DNA from: Paracoccus maritimus
GTDB taxonomy: Bacteria > Pseudomonadota > Alphaproteobacteria > Rhodobacterales > Rhodobacteraceae
Assembly (NCBI RefSeq): GCF_025195095.1
Contig: NZ_JANAVZ010000013.1
Coordinates: 1-54,567 of the forward strand
Length of the DNA: 54,567 bases
Direction of reading: 5' to 3'
The position numbers were made by a program, and so were the translations under genes. The notes beneath the pieces are model-generated. The model did not search any database, was not told the DNA's origin, and saw only the letters and a list, made by a program, of their open reading frames with translations. Below, one piece after another: positions 24,910 through 33,485 of this stretch (position 1 is its first letter; each line of letters starts with the position of its first letter).

Positions 24910-25104
24910 ATGACCGACGCTGAAGCCCGCAAGTTCGATACCGAGATCGCACAGCTTGCCGCCAACACGGCAAAGCTGAATGCCGAAACCGCCAAGCTTC
25001 TGGCAGAGACCAGAAAGCTCACCACCGAAGCGCGGTGGTACCTGCTCGTCGTCGGATCCGGCGCGACACTCGCAATCGTCGCTATCGCCAAGCTGTTCTT
25101 CTGA
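24910..25104 (+). CDS. Small coiled-coil membrane protein
   Basis: A 64-residue protein: a heptad-like N-terminal helix with repeated units (AQLAANTAKLNAETAKLLAE) followed by one transmembrane segment (about residues 43-63). AAGGAGC lies before the ATG. A strong terminator follows. It looks like a short membrane-anchored coiled coil; its function is unknown. It sits downstream of a degenerate leading-region core. Confidence 0.65.
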   Translation: MTDAEARKFDTEIAQLAANTAKLNAETAKLLAETRKLTTEARWYLLVVGSGATLAIVAIAKLFF

Positions 25105-25110
25105 CAATCC

Positions 25111-25137
25111 AGCGGCCCCTTCGGGGGCCGCTTTGCT
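25111..25137 (+). terminator. Rho-independent terminator
   Basis: AGCGGCCCC (25111-25119), a TTCG tetraloop and GGGGCCGCT (25124-25132), then TTGCT. The 9-bp stem is perfect and begins 6 bp after the stop at 25104. Confidence 0.8.
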
Positions 25138-25465
25138 ATGTGCCGAAGCTGGGGCGCGCTGGATAACAAAGGGCGGCTGACGCCGCCATTCCTGTCTTAG
25201 CCCCGACTTGCAGCAAACAACCAACCAGACCAGTGCGGACGTTCATCCAGAAAGCAGCGAATGCCGGCGCAGAGCCCTTTTTGACGAATGCTGCCGAGCG
25301 ACTGGACGGCCGCTTCGGCGGACCCGCAGCTTAGCGAGGTGTTCTCCGTTCGGGTCTAGACATACTCCGTAATGCGTTTCAACAAGGCGACACCGGCACC
25401 TGATAGAACGCCGCAAGAAGACGTAAGCTCTTGACGACGCCCGGTGTCGAGCGGGTGGGGTCCTG
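25138..25465. other. Junction region between leading genes and metal island
   Basis: About 330 bp without a supported gene. GGGCGGCTGACGCCGCC near 25170 forms a small hairpin. This appears to be scar DNA where the metal/redox island joins the plasmid backbone; the truncated oxidase next to it agrees with a deletion boundary. Confidence 0.35.
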
Positions 25466-25654
25466 TTATGTGACCGTAAACTGCCCCATCATGCCCGCAT
25501 CCTCGTGTTCGAGGATGTGGCAGTGATACATGAATGGTGTCTCTTCCGAAGCCAGCTTGTCGAACCTCAGCAGGATTCCGGTCGGACCCTGCACACGGAC
25601 AACATCTTTCCAACCGATCTGCGCCGAGTCGACCGGCCGTCCGTTCTGACTCAC
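25466..25654 (-). pseudogene. Truncated multicopper oxidase C-terminus
   Basis: The last ~60 residues of a multicopper oxidase or CopA-like cupredoxin. The final copper motif FMYHCHILEHEDAGMMGQFTV is intact, but the rest of the ~500-residue protein is missing. The frame begins immediately after the regulator's stop codon, so a deletion has joined the 3' end of an oxidase gene to the ArsR gene. It suggests that the island once carried copper resistance as well. Confidence 0.85.
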
Positions 25655-25995
25655 GCCTCACGATAATTGTCACACGCCTCAACACCCTTTGCGACCACGT
25701 CGAGAAGTGCGTCCACATCGTTCAGAAGGACCGTGATGCGCGGGTTGCTGATACGGTAACGGATGAAGCGCCCTTCGCGGTCGCTGGCGACAAGCCCGCA
25801 GTCCAGCAGGCACCTCAGATGGTTGGAGACGTTGGGTTGCGATAGTTCGGTCCGCTCGACGATCTCGTGAACGGCCAATGGCTCGTTGCAAAGTGCACCG
25901 AGGATGGCCAGGCGGCTCGGGTCCGCGAAGCCGCGGAACAGCTTCGCCCGTCGCTCGATGGTTGCGCTCTTGCGGTCATCGACCAATTGCGCCAT
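25651..25995 (-). CDS. ArsR/SmtB metal sensor, CmtR-like
   Basis: A 114-residue winged-helix repressor. The DNA-binding helix region is LSQPNVSNHLRCLLDCGLVA. Cys62 and Cys66 lie in that recognition helix, and Cys108 is near the C-terminus (GVEACDNY). This three-Cys arrangement matches CmtR, a Cd(II)/Pb(II) sensor with Cys57, Cys61 and Cys102. It is divergent from the CDF exporter, and the candidate operator overlaps its own start codon. The likely role is derepression of the exporter by cadmium, lead or zinc. Confidence 0.88.
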   Translation of the reverse strand: MAQLVDDRKSATIERRAKLFRGFADPSRLAILGALCNEPLAVHEIVERTELSQPNVSNHLRCLLDCGLVASDREGRFIRYRISNPRITVLLNDVDALLDVVAKGVEACDNYREA

Positions 25996-26013
25996 ATCAC
26001 TCCTCGCTGATAT
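25994..26013. promoter_or_regulatory. Candidate ArsR/CmtR operator
   Basis: ATATCA (25994-25999), 8 bases, TGATAT (26008-26013). This perfect inverted repeat lies between the divergent regulator and exporter and overlaps the regulator's start codon. A near-identical site occurs at 34613-34632. Confidence 0.7.
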
Positions 26014-26051
26014 GTTGTTCTTCGATTCATCCTAGCAGGAATAGCGCGACC

Positions 26052-26906
26052 ATGGCCAACACCGAAAATGCCGGATCGACGGCAGATGTCCCGCCCGTCC
26101 GTTACCGGGTTTCCGGTATGGATTGCGCCAAGGATGCCGCGCAGATCGAGCGGGCGGCACAGGCAGCCGGGGTCGCGCCCGGCGATGTGAAAGTGTCGGC
26201 CGCGACGCACATCATGACACTGACTGCACCCGAAGTGCGCCTGCCGGACATCGAAAAGGCAGTCGCGGTGACAGGCTATGGCTTCGACCGGATCGAGGGC
26301 GATGAAGACATTCCGCCGAATCCCGCCCATCAGGACCCGGCCTACCGCCGTGCCCTCTGGATCGTCGTGATCCTGAACGTGGGATACGGGGTCCTCGAAA
26401 TGATCGGCGGTTTCATTTCCGGATCGCAGGCCGTGAAGGCCGATGCGCTCGATTTCATCGGCGACGGCGCGATCACCTTCCTTGGCCTGCTGGCCATCGG
26501 CTGGAGCCTCGCCTGGCGGGCACGGTCGGCCTTGATCCAAGGCATCTTCCTCGGCCTGCTCGGCCTTGGCGTCCTCGGCACGACCATCTTGCGAGTCTTC
26601 GAACGGACGACGCCGGATGCAGGTCTAATGGGCCTGCTTGGCATGATCGCCCTTGTCGTCAACGTCATCTCCGTTCTGCCGCTGCTGCGGTTCCGCAAGG
26701 GCGACGCGAACATGCGGGCCGTCTGGCTATTCTCGCGCAACGACGCCATCGGCAATGCGGCGGTTGTCGTTGCCGCCGGTCTCGTGGCGTGGCTGGGCAG
26801 CGCCTGGCCGGACCTCATCGTCGCCTTCGGCATCGCCGGACTGTTCCTGCACTCGTCCTGGGCGATCATTCGCGATGCGCGGGCCGATCTGAAGGCAGCG
26901 GCATGA
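26052..26906 (+). CDS. CDF-family metal exporter with N-terminal HMA-like domain
   Basis: A 284-residue protein. Residues about 15-80 form a heavy-metal-associated domain whose motif is GMDCAKDA, with Asp in place of the second Cys, as in Pb/Cd/Zn-type carriers. The rest is a cation diffusion facilitator with about six transmembrane helices, including the DALDFIGD metal site (helix 2) and SRNDAIGN (helix 5). ATG 26052 is chosen after the operator. It lacks the usual cytoplasmic C-terminal domain. It overlaps the lspA start by 4 bp. Confidence 0.88.
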   Translation: MANTENAGSTADVPPVRYRVSGMDCAKDAAQIERAAQAAGVAPGDVKVSAATHIMTLTAPEVRLPDIEKAVAVTGYGFDRIEGDEDIPPNPAHQDPAYRRALWIVVILNVGYGVLEMIGGFISGSQAVKADALDFIGDGAITFLGLLAIGWSLAWRARSALIQGIFLGLLGLGVLGTTILRVFERTTPDAGLMGLLGMIALVVNVISVLPLLRFRKGDANMRAVWLFSRNDAIGNAAVVVAAGLVAWLGSAWPDLIVAFGIAGLFLHSSWAIIRDARADLKAAA

Positions 26907-27036
26907 ACAGCCGCGTTCTGGGCGGGCTCTGCGCGATCGCGGCGTTCGGCCTCGATCAGGGTACCAAGGCGCTTGCGCTGAACACACCGGCGCTTGAGCG
27001 CGGCGTCGAGGTTCTACCCTTTCTCAATCTCGTGCG

Positions 27037-27044
27037 GGTTCTGA
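27037..27044. repeat. IS66 target-site duplication (left)
   Basis: GGTTCTGA at 27037-27044 is repeated exactly at 29551-29558. Eight bases is the standard duplication length for IS66 elements, and the repeats fall within lspA. Confidence 0.95.
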
Positions 27045-27128
27045 GTAAGCGGCGCCTGTGCCCCACCTTCCTTGTTTTCACACGGTCTGAGATTTTGCGC
27101 CTGACGGAGATTGTGCGGGAGTTTCGCG

Positions 27129-27560
27129 ATGGCGACTACGGTGGAGTTTCTCAGGGACTATGGGGTAGACATCCGACCGAACGGGCAGCGGCGCTGGCCG
27201 GATGAGATCAAGGCGCGGATCGTGGCCGAGAGCTTGAAGCCGGGGGCGACGGTTAACGCGGTCGCGGCGCGATATGGGCTTCGGGCGAACCATCTGTCGG
27301 AATGGCGCGGTCGGGCGCGGGATGGCCGCTTGGTTTTGCCTGCAGACGAGGATGACGGCCTTTGTTTTGCGCCGATCGTGCTGCCTGACCGGGGCCTTTC
27401 CGCCCCTGTTCCGGTTCTTTCAGGTCCGTCGGGCAAGTCCGAAGCGCCAGATACTGGAGCCATCGAGATTGCTGTAGGCCAGATGACCATCCGGCTGGAT
27501 AGCGCCACGCCTGCCGCACGCATTGCCGAGATCATGCTGGCGATCGGATTGCGGTCATGA
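27129..27560 (+). CDS. tnpA: IS66 accessory protein TnpA
   Basis: A 143-residue protein with an N-terminal helix-turn-helix (RRWPDEIKARIVAESLKPGA, VNAVAARYGLRANHLSEWR). This is the first ORF of IS66 elements and probably binds the ends. The in-frame codon at 27111 is less likely than ATG 27129 (MATTVEFLRDYG). It overlaps tnpB by 4 bp. Confidence 0.9.
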   Translation: MATTVEFLRDYGVDIRPNGQRRWPDEIKARIVAESLKPGATVNAVAARYGLRANHLSEWRGRARDGRLVLPADEDDGLCFAPIVLPDRGLSAPVPVLSGPSGKSEAPDTGAIEIAVGQMTIRLDSATPAARIAEIMLAIGLRS

Positions 27561-27910
27561 TGTTTCCCTCCAATCGTGTGCGGGTTCTGGTCTCGACACA
27601 GCCCGTCGACTTCAGGAAGGGCCATGATGGTTTGGCGGCACTGGTGTCATCGGTGCTGCGCAAGGATCCGTTTACCGGCACGGTCTTTGTGTTCCGCTCG
27701 CGCCGGGCGGACAGGTTGAAGCTCTTGTATTGGGACGGCACGGGTCTGGTGATGGCCTATAAGCGGCTGGAGGATGCGAGTTTTACCTGGCCCGCCATCA
27801 AGGACGGGATGATGGCGCTGACCCATGCCCAGTTCGAGGCGCTGTTTTCCGGTCTGGACTGGCGCCGCGTCAAAGCGCTGGAAACCCGTCCACCGGCTGC
27901 GGCAGAGTGA
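27557..27910 (+). CDS. tnpB: IS66 accessory protein TnpB
   Basis: A 117-residue IS66 Orf2 protein, recognised by VLVSTQPVDFRKGHDGLAALV, FVFRSRRADRLKLLYWDGTG and the C-terminal LDWRRVKALE. It is required with TnpA and TnpC for transposition in this family. Start overlaps the tnpA stop (ATGA), indicating coupled translation. Confidence 0.95.
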   Translation: MMFPSNRVRVLVSTQPVDFRKGHDGLAALVSSVLRKDPFTGTVFVFRSRRADRLKLLYWDGTGLVMAYKRLEDASFTWPAIKDGMMALTHAQFEALFSGLDWRRVKALETRPPAAAE

Positions 27911-27964
27911 ATCAGCCGCTTGGTTTTGCGTGTTTTTGCCAAGCGTTTCTGATAGTTCTCGAGC

Positions 27965-29521
27965 ATGCAGACCGCAGCAATCCTTGATCTTTCCGCCATC
28001 CCGTCCGCGCAACGCGCGGCGGTGCAAGCGCTGTTGGAAGAGGTCGCGGCGCTCAAGGATATCACCCGGCGGCAAGAGCATCTGATCGCCGAATTGAACC
28101 AGGCCTTGCATGGCAAGCGGTCGGAAAAGCTGTCCGAGGACGAGCGGCAGCTCGCGTTCGAGGATCTGTCCATCGCGCTGGCCGAGGTTGAGGCGGAAAA
28201 GGAAATCCGTGCCCCCAAAGCAGGGGGCGGGACGACCAAGTCCGCGCCCAAGCGCACCATTGGCAATCTGCCTGCCGCCCTTCCGCGCATTGAAGAGGTA
28301 ATCGAGCCTGACAGCCTGATCTGCCCCTGCGGCTGCGGTGTCATGCATCGGATCGGTGAAGACCGCAGTGAGCGGCTGGACATCGTGCCGGCCCAGTTGC
28401 GCGTCATCGTCACCGTGCGCCCGAAATATGCCTGTCGGACCTGCACCGACGGCGTGACGCAGGCCCCGGCACCCTCACATCTGATCGCGGGCGGGCTGCC
28501 AACCGAAGGTGCCATCGCTCATGTCCTGATCAGCAAATATGCCGATCACCTGCCACTGTATCGCCAGAGCCAGATCCTGGCGCGGGCGGGGCTTGATCTG
28601 CACCGTGCCGTGCTGGCCGATTGGGTCGGCAAGGCTGCATTCCATCTGAAGCCCGTCGTCGACCGGTTGGCCGAGAATCTGAAGCGATCCGGCAAGCTGT
28701 TCATGGATGAAACCACCGCCCCGGTGCTGGATCCGGGGCGCGGAGCAACAAAAACCGGATATCTCTGGGCACTCGCCCGCGATAACCGATCCTGGGGCGG
28801 CGAGGACCCGCCCGGCGTGGTCTACTTCTACGCCCCCGGCCGCGCGGGCGAATGTGCTGAAACCTTCCTGACCGGCTTCGACGGCATTCTGCAGGTCGAC
28901 GGCTATACCGGCTACAATCGACTGACCAAACCCTCGCGCAAGGGCGGCGCGCCCATTCGCGTGGCGCATTGCTGGGCGCATGCGCGCCGCAAACTGAAGG
29001 AGGTCTTCGACCGCGACGGATCAGCGATCGCCGCCGAGGGCCTGCGCCGCATTGCCGAATTCTATGCCGTCGAGGCCGATATCCGCGGCGTCTCCTCCGG
29101 CCAGCGCCTCTCAGCCCGCCAAGCCCGCACCGCGCCGCTGGTGGCCACTTTCGGCGACTGGCTGCAGGCGCAGCGCCGCAAGACCTCCGCCAAATCCCGC
29201 TTGGGCGAAAAACTGGCCTATATCCATAACCACTGGGACGGGCTGCAAACCTTCCTGACCGATGGCCGTGTCGAGATCGACTCCAACAGGGTCGAGAACC
29301 TGATCCGTCCCATTGCCCTCAATCGCAAGAATGCCCTCTTCGCCGGCCACGACGAAGGCGGCATCGCCTGGGGCCGCATTGCCTCGCTGATCGAGACCTG
29401 CAAGATCAATCGCATCGAGCCCTTCGCTTATCTCAAGGCAACCCTGACAGCCATCGCCAACGGCCACCCGCAAAGCCGCATCGACGACCTGCTGCCATGG
29501 AACTTCAAACCGTCAAGCTAA
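27965..29521 (+). CDS. tnpC: IS66 transposase TnpC
   Basis: A 518-residue DDE transposase. An N-terminal leucine-rich coiled coil is followed by a zinc-finger region (ICPCGCGVMHRIGED and CRTC). The catalytic core contains FMDETTAPVLD, LQVDGYTGYN and the final acidic motif in VENLIRPIALNRKNALFAG. The C-terminus (NHIDDLLPW type, here SRIDDLLPWNF) is standard. Intact, so it could be active. Confidence 0.95.
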   Translation: MQTAAILDLSAIPSAQRAAVQALLEEVAALKDITRRQEHLIAELNQALHGKRSEKLSEDERQLAFEDLSIALAEVEAEKEIRAPKAGGGTTKSAPKRTIGNLPAALPRIEEVIEPDSLICPCGCGVMHRIGEDRSERLDIVPAQLRVIVTVRPKYACRTCTDGVTQAPAPSHLIAGGLPTEGAIAHVLISKYADHLPLYRQSQILARAGLDLHRAVLADWVGKAAFHLKPVVDRLAENLKRSGKLFMDETTAPVLDPGRGATKTGYLWALARDNRSWGGEDPPGVVYFYAPGRAGECAETFLTGFDGILQVDGYTGYNRLTKPSRKGGAPIRVAHCWAHARRKLKEVFDRDGSAIAAEGLRRIAEFYAVEADIRGVSSGQRLSARQARTAPLVATFGDWLQAQRRKTSAKSRLGEKLAYIHNHWDGLQTFLTDGRVEIDSNRVENLIRPIALNRKNALFAGHDEGGIAWGRIASLIETCKINRIEPFAYLKATLTAIANGHPQSRIDDLLPWNFKPSS

Positions 29522-29920
29522 GCCGACCGTGATGTCCTGCGAACGCTTACGGTTCTGAACGATGGAGTCAGCTTCGGTATGCTGGGCGGGATCGTGCCTT
29601 GGTGGGGTCTCATCGCGCTTGCTGGCGTGATCGTGGCATGGCTGCTGATCTGGTTGTGGCGCGCGCCGGACAGGCTGACGGCTGCCGCTCTCGGTCTGAT
29701 CATCGGCGGCGCGCTCGGCAATGTCCTCGACCGGCTGCGTTATCAGGCCGTCCCGGATTTTCTGGATTTCCATTACGGAACATACCACTGGCCGTCCTTT
29801 AATCTTGCGGATGTGGCGATTTTCTGCGGTGCGGCCCTGCTGTTCTGGGACAGCTTCCGCTCGGCGCAGAACAAGCCCGAACGTAACCACCGAGAAGAAA
29901 ACGTTACGGGGAAATAATCG

Positions 29921-31168
29921 ATGTCCAGCATTCCATCCGCAAAGGGCATCGACAGCACGCTTGCCCTGCTGCGCAACCCATATGAGTTCATTCCGGACAC
30001 ATGCCGCGATCTTGAGGGCGACCTGTTCGAGACCCGCATCCTCTTTCAAAAGACGATCTGCATGACTGGTGCCGCAGCTGCGGAGGTCTTCTATTCCGAG
30101 GATGGGCTCGTGCGCGCAGGCTCGATGCCGAAGCGTATCCAGAGAACCCTGCTCGGCGAAAAGGGCATCCAGGGGCTCGATGGCGAGGCCCACCGTCATC
30201 GGAAGCGGATGTTTATGTCACTCATGGCGTCGGAGCGGATCGAAGCTCTCGAAAACACGACGCGGGACCTGTTGGACCGCTACGCACGGGACTGGCAAGC
30301 GGCGGAGAAGGTCGTTCTCTACGACGAAGTGCGCGAAATCCTCACCAGAGCTGCCTGCGCCTGGTCGGGCGTGCCGCTTCCCGAAGCGGAGGTCGAGACG
30401 CGGACGGCGCAGATGACGGCGCTCTTCCAAGACGCCGGGGCGGTCGGCTGGAAGCACTGGGGTGCGCGTCTGGCGCGGCATCGCGCAGAGCGTTGGACAG
30501 CCGGGATTATTGAACGGCTGCGCGACGGAAGCCTTCAGACAGGACAGGAAAGCGCCGCCCATGTCGTCGCGACGTGGCGCGATCTGAATGGGGAGCTGCT
30601 GACCTCCAAGGTTGCCGCCGTGGAGCTTCTGAACGTAGTACGCCCGATCGTCGCCGTCTCTGCGTTCATCGCCCAGGCGGCGCATGCCCTGCATCGGCAT
30701 CCCGAGTGGCGGCAAAAGCTGAAGGACGACGAGGGACAGCTCGAACCTTTCGTGCAAGAGGTCCGCCGTCTGTATCCGTTCTTTCCCGCGGTCGCGGCAC
30801 GGGTGAAGAGTGATTTCGAGTGGCGCGGATATCGCTTTTCCAAAGGGTACAGGGTTCTGCTCGACCTATACGGCACGAATACCGACGCTCGTTCGTGGGA
30901 CGCGCCGCAAGAGTTCCGGCCCGAGCGGTTTCAGGATCGGGAAGACAACCCCTACGACTTCATTCCGCAGGGCGGTGGCGATCACCACAAGAACCACCGT
31001 TGTCCGGGCGAGTGGATCGCGATCAGCCAGATGAAGGCGTTTTGCAGTTTCTTGGTGAACGCCATCGACTTCGAAGTGCCGGATCAGGATCTGGATCTGG
31101 AAACCGGAGAACTGCCACCCATGCCTAAATCCCGGTTCATCATGCGCAACGTCAGGCGTCGGCAGTAG
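29921..31168 (+). CDS. CYP152-type cytochrome P450 (fatty-acid peroxygenase family)
   Basis: A 415-residue P450. The heme ligand loop is GGGDHHKNHRCPGEW near residues 347-361. The I helix contains NVVRPIVAVSAF, with the Arg-Pro pair that replaces the usual acid-alcohol pair in CYP152 enzymes; in those, the substrate carboxylate helps peroxide activation. The substrate is probably a fatty acid, giving hydroxylation or decarboxylation with H2O2. It begins 3 bp after the lspA stop, and its 3' end overlaps the convergent CDF-like gene by 17 bp. Confidence 0.88.
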   Translation: MSSIPSAKGIDSTLALLRNPYEFIPDTCRDLEGDLFETRILFQKTICMTGAAAAEVFYSEDGLVRAGSMPKRIQRTLLGEKGIQGLDGEAHRHRKRMFMSLMASERIEALENTTRDLLDRYARDWQAAEKVVLYDEVREILTRAACAWSGVPLPEAEVETRTAQMTALFQDAGAVGWKHWGARLARHRAERWTAGIIERLRDGSLQTGQESAAHVVATWRDLNGELLTSKVAAVELLNVVRPIVAVSAFIAQAAHALHRHPEWRQKLKDDEGQLEPFVQEVRRLYPFFPAVAARVKSDFEWRGYRFSKGYRVLLDLYGTNTDARSWDAPQEFRPERFQDREDNPYDFIPQGGGDHHKNHRCPGEWIAISQMKAFCSFLVNAIDFEVPDQDLDLETGELPPMPKSRFIMRNVRRRQ

Positions 31169-31811
31169 CTTCGGCCTCGTCCGGATCGACCGACCGCGCA
31201 TCTTTGGTGGCCTCGAACGCCTCCCACGCAACGTAGGGCACGATCAGAAGCGCCGCGACCGGATCGGCCCACCACCAGCCCATCCATTGCGTCAGACCGA
31301 TCCCGGCCAACACCACGATTGTCTGATACTGGCAGATCATCGTGTCCTTGGCATCGTACTTCAGGGCGGGTGCATCGAGTCGTTTGCCATAGCGATACTT
31401 GCCCCAGGCGAGGAACGGGTTGACCACGAGCGAAGCACCCAGGATCGCGATACCCCACCAATTGAAGTCGGGCGTGTCCTGCGAGATGAACGCGGATACC
31501 GCCTCGTAGAGGATCGCCGCGACGACGATCCAAAAGGCACAGGCGACCACGAAGAGCGCGACCTTCTTGCGATGCAGGACCGTGCGCTTGTCGGCACCGT
31601 CCACCTCACTCTTCAAGCGCCAGATCAGAGTCGCGGCCGAGGTGGCCTCGACCGTGCTGTCGAGACCCCAGCTCACCAGCGCTGCGCTGCCGGTCAGAAG
31701 TCCTACGGTGACGGATACGACGACCTCGATCACGTTGTAGACGAGGCTGGCGATCTCGACGCGGATGCCGCGCTTGAGATTGGTCTGCCGGTTATCTTGG
31801 TTTTTTGCCAT
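31152..31811 (-). CDS. CDF-like cation transporter (short)
   Basis: A 219-residue membrane protein with about six helices. The metal-site region of helix 2 reads SWGLDSTVEA and that of helix 5 reads ADPVAALLIV, as in the small CDF-like transporters of metal islands. The cytoplasmic C-terminal domain is absent. It is the only gene on the minus strand between the P450 and a separate minus-strand cluster. Zinc or a related divalent metal is the likely substrate. Confidence 0.8.
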   Translation of the reverse strand: MAKNQDNRQTNLKRGIRVEIASLVYNVIEVVVSVTVGLLTGSAALVSWGLDSTVEATSAATLIWRLKSEVDGADKRTVLHRKKVALFVVACAFWIVVAAILYEAVSAFISQDTPDFNWWGIAILGASLVVNPFLAWGKYRYGKRLDAPALKYDAKDTMICQYQTIVVLAGIGLTQWMGWWWADPVAALLIVPYVAWEAFEATKDARSVDPDEAEATADA

Positions 31812-32042
31812 CTTGGACTCTCGATGCCGTAAATGTTCCGAATGTTCGATTGTGACCAGGGTCAGTGCCCTTGCTACCCTTGCGCCAAGACGCTGACCGG
31901 AAATGTGTTAGTCTGGTATCGCGGCCACCCGGTGCGATATCACGAAGGAGCCACGCAGGGGTTTGAAACCTGCCAAAACCAGATCGGGACAGATCAAAAT
32001 TCACTTGGATGTCGCGCCTATCCCGCTTTGGCGACAGCTTCT
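31812..32042. other. Intergenic region before the CDF-like gene
   Basis: 230 bp with no supported gene; the long plus-strand frame through it is antisense to the methyltransferase. It should hold the promoter of the minus-strand transporter and the 3' end of the methyltransferase operon. I see no obvious operator like the ATATCA-N8-TGATAT sites. Confidence 0.35.
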
Positions 32043-32657
32043 CTAGTCGATGCATGCGAACCCTTCATACATGAAGACCATAGGCTTCGGCCCTGTCGCA
32101 TAGCCGGTGTCGAGTCGCTCGATCCGAAACCTGCTCTTCTCGACCAGGGCGTCCGTCGGGCGATCAAGGTGACAGTTCCCGGCGCAATGTTTCCAGACAG
32201 GCGTGAGCCAGCGCTGCCAGCGCTGGACACTGGGCTCCGGCGCCAAACCATGCTCGACAAAGCGGAAAACGCCATCCGGCTTGAGAACGCGCCGGATCTC
32301 GGCAAGCACCTTCTCCGGCTCCAACACGCTGCAGAGCGTCCAGGTGGCGACGACGCAATCGACGCTGCGATCCTCCAGCGGCAACGCCTCGGCGACGCCC
32401 TCGATCATCTCGGTCGCGGGCATCAGGCCATGGGAGGTTTGCGAGGCCCGAGAGAGGAGTTCGGGCGACGGGTCAACACCGATGATCTGATGCACGGCCT
32501 CGGGGTAGAGCGCAAGGTTCAGGCCCGAGCCGATCCCGATCTCCAGTACACGCCCATGCAGCCCGGAGACGGCGCGGCGCCGGTAGGGAAGAAGCTGATC
32601 CTGGCCCATCGCCAGATGCGTCAGCCGAGGGAGGATATGTTTCTCGTACAATCGCAT
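32043..32657 (-). CDS. Class I SAM-dependent methyltransferase
   Basis: A 204-residue Rossmann methyltransferase. Motif I is VLEIGIGSGLN, the acidic end of strand 2 is GVDPSPELL, and motif IV/V contains VVATWTLCSV, followed by RRVLKPDGVFRFVEHGLAP. This pattern resembles the UbiE/METTL7-like group acting on small molecules, lipids or thiols. ATG 32657 lies 4 bp after the ccdA stop. Its substrate is unknown; a role in metal or metalloid methylation is possible by context. Confidence 0.8.
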   Translation of the reverse strand: MRLYEKHILPRLTHLAMGQDQLLPYRRRAVSGLHGRVLEIGIGSGLNLALYPEAVHQIIGVDPSPELLSRASQTSHGLMPATEMIEGVAEALPLEDRSVDCVVATWTLCSVLEPEKVLAEIRRVLKPDGVFRFVEHGLAPEPSVQRWQRWLTPVWKHCAGNCHLDRPTDALVEKSRFRIERLDTGYATGPKPMVFMYEGFACID

Positions 32658-32661
32658 CTGT

Positions 32662-33396
32662 TCATCCGATCCGCCCAAGGACCGGGAAGGTGTCCAGCAG
32701 CCAGTAGGCCAAGGCGCTCAAACGACCGGTCATCATCGCCAAGCCCATCAGGATCATGACGCCGCCCGCAGCCTGATGCAGGCGCCGCCCCCAACGACCG
32801 ACGCCGCGCAGCCTGCCGGCAATACTGTCGGTGAACCCCGCGACGACCAGAAACGGGACCCCAAGACCGGCCGAGTAGACAGCAAGCATCGCGACGCCCT
32901 CGCCAATCGTCGCGCTCGTTGCGCTGGCGGTCAGGATGGCGCCGAGGATCGGGCCGATGCATGGTGTCCAGCCGAAACCGAAGGCGAGCCCGAGCACGTA
33001 GGAGGCGACCGGTTGCCCGCCCGGCAGGTCGAGATGGAAGCGCAGGTCGCGCTCCATGGCCGACAGGCGCGCTGCCCCGATCATGAACAGGCCGAACAAA
33101 ATCACGATAGCGCCGCCCACGATGTTGAGTTCGTAGCGCCATCGCAGCAAGGTTTGGCCGAGCGCGGTGGCTGAGGCGCCGAGCAGGATGAAGATAGTAG
33201 AGAAGCCGAGGACGAAGCAGAGGCTGAGCCAGACGGCCCGCCCCTTCGAAGGCGCTGCGCTGCCGGAGACCGTACGTCCAGCAACGTAGGATACGTAGCC
33301 GGGCACGAGCGGCAGCACGCAGGGCGACAGAAAGGAAACGGCACCGGCCAGCAATGCCGCCATTAGTCCAAGAGCCGAAAGGTCAATCATATCCAT
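32662..33396 (-). CDS. ccdA: CcdA-type thiol reductant transporter
   Basis: A 244-residue, six-helix membrane protein of the CcdA/DsbD-beta family. Two redox Cys are visible, in FLSPCVLPLVPGYVSY (helix 1) and GWTPCIGPILGAIL (helix 4). It moves electrons from cytoplasmic thioredoxin to periplasmic thiol-disulfide proteins. Two thioredoxin-like genes lie upstream on the same strand, which are its natural partners. The unit may repair oxidised thiols or support metalloprotein maturation under metal stress. Confidence 0.93.
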   Translation of the reverse strand: MDMIDLSALGLMAALLAGAVSFLSPCVLPLVPGYVSYVAGRTVSGSAAPSKGRAVWLSLCFVLGFSTIFILLGASATALGQTLLRWRYELNIVGGAIVILFGLFMIGAARLSAMERDLRFHLDLPGGQPVASYVLGLAFGFGWTPCIGPILGAILTASATSATIGEGVAMLAVYSAGLGVPFLVVAGFTDSIAGRLRGVGRWGRRLHQAAGGVMILMGLAMMTGRLSALAYWLLDTFPVLGRIG

Positions 33397-33485
33397 ATTT
33401 CCGCGCTGATCGAGACCGCCGCCACGTGTGCGCGCGGAGTGGAACGGCTGGCGCCGCAGGTGCGGTCGTCGTGCTTTTCCATGTC

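Larger units (their letters stand above)
27045..29550 (+). mobile_element. IS66-family insertion sequence, complete
   Basis: 2506 bp. The left end begins GTAAGCGGCGCC and the right end, read inward, begins GTAAGCGTTCGC, so the terminal repeats share GTAAGCG and a partly matched continuation. The element contains tnpA, tnpB and tnpC in the standard IS66 order, all intact, between perfect 8-bp target repeats. Intact frames and perfect repeats indicate recent, possibly still mobile, insertion. Confidence 0.96.
26903..29917 (+). pseudogene. lspA: lspA (signal peptidase II) interrupted by IS66
   Basis: The first part, 26903-27044, encodes MNSRVLGGLCAIAAFGLDQG through VRVL. The second part, 29559-29917, continues NDGVSFGMLGGIVPWW and carries the catalytic Asp regions GNVLDRLRYQ and AVPDFLDF. 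Removing the IS and one copy of the 8-bp target repeat restores an uninterrupted 166-residue LspA. In lead-resistance operons an LspA homologue (PbrC) accompanies the exporter, so this was probably part of the metal operon. As it stands, the gene is broken. Confidence 0.93.
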
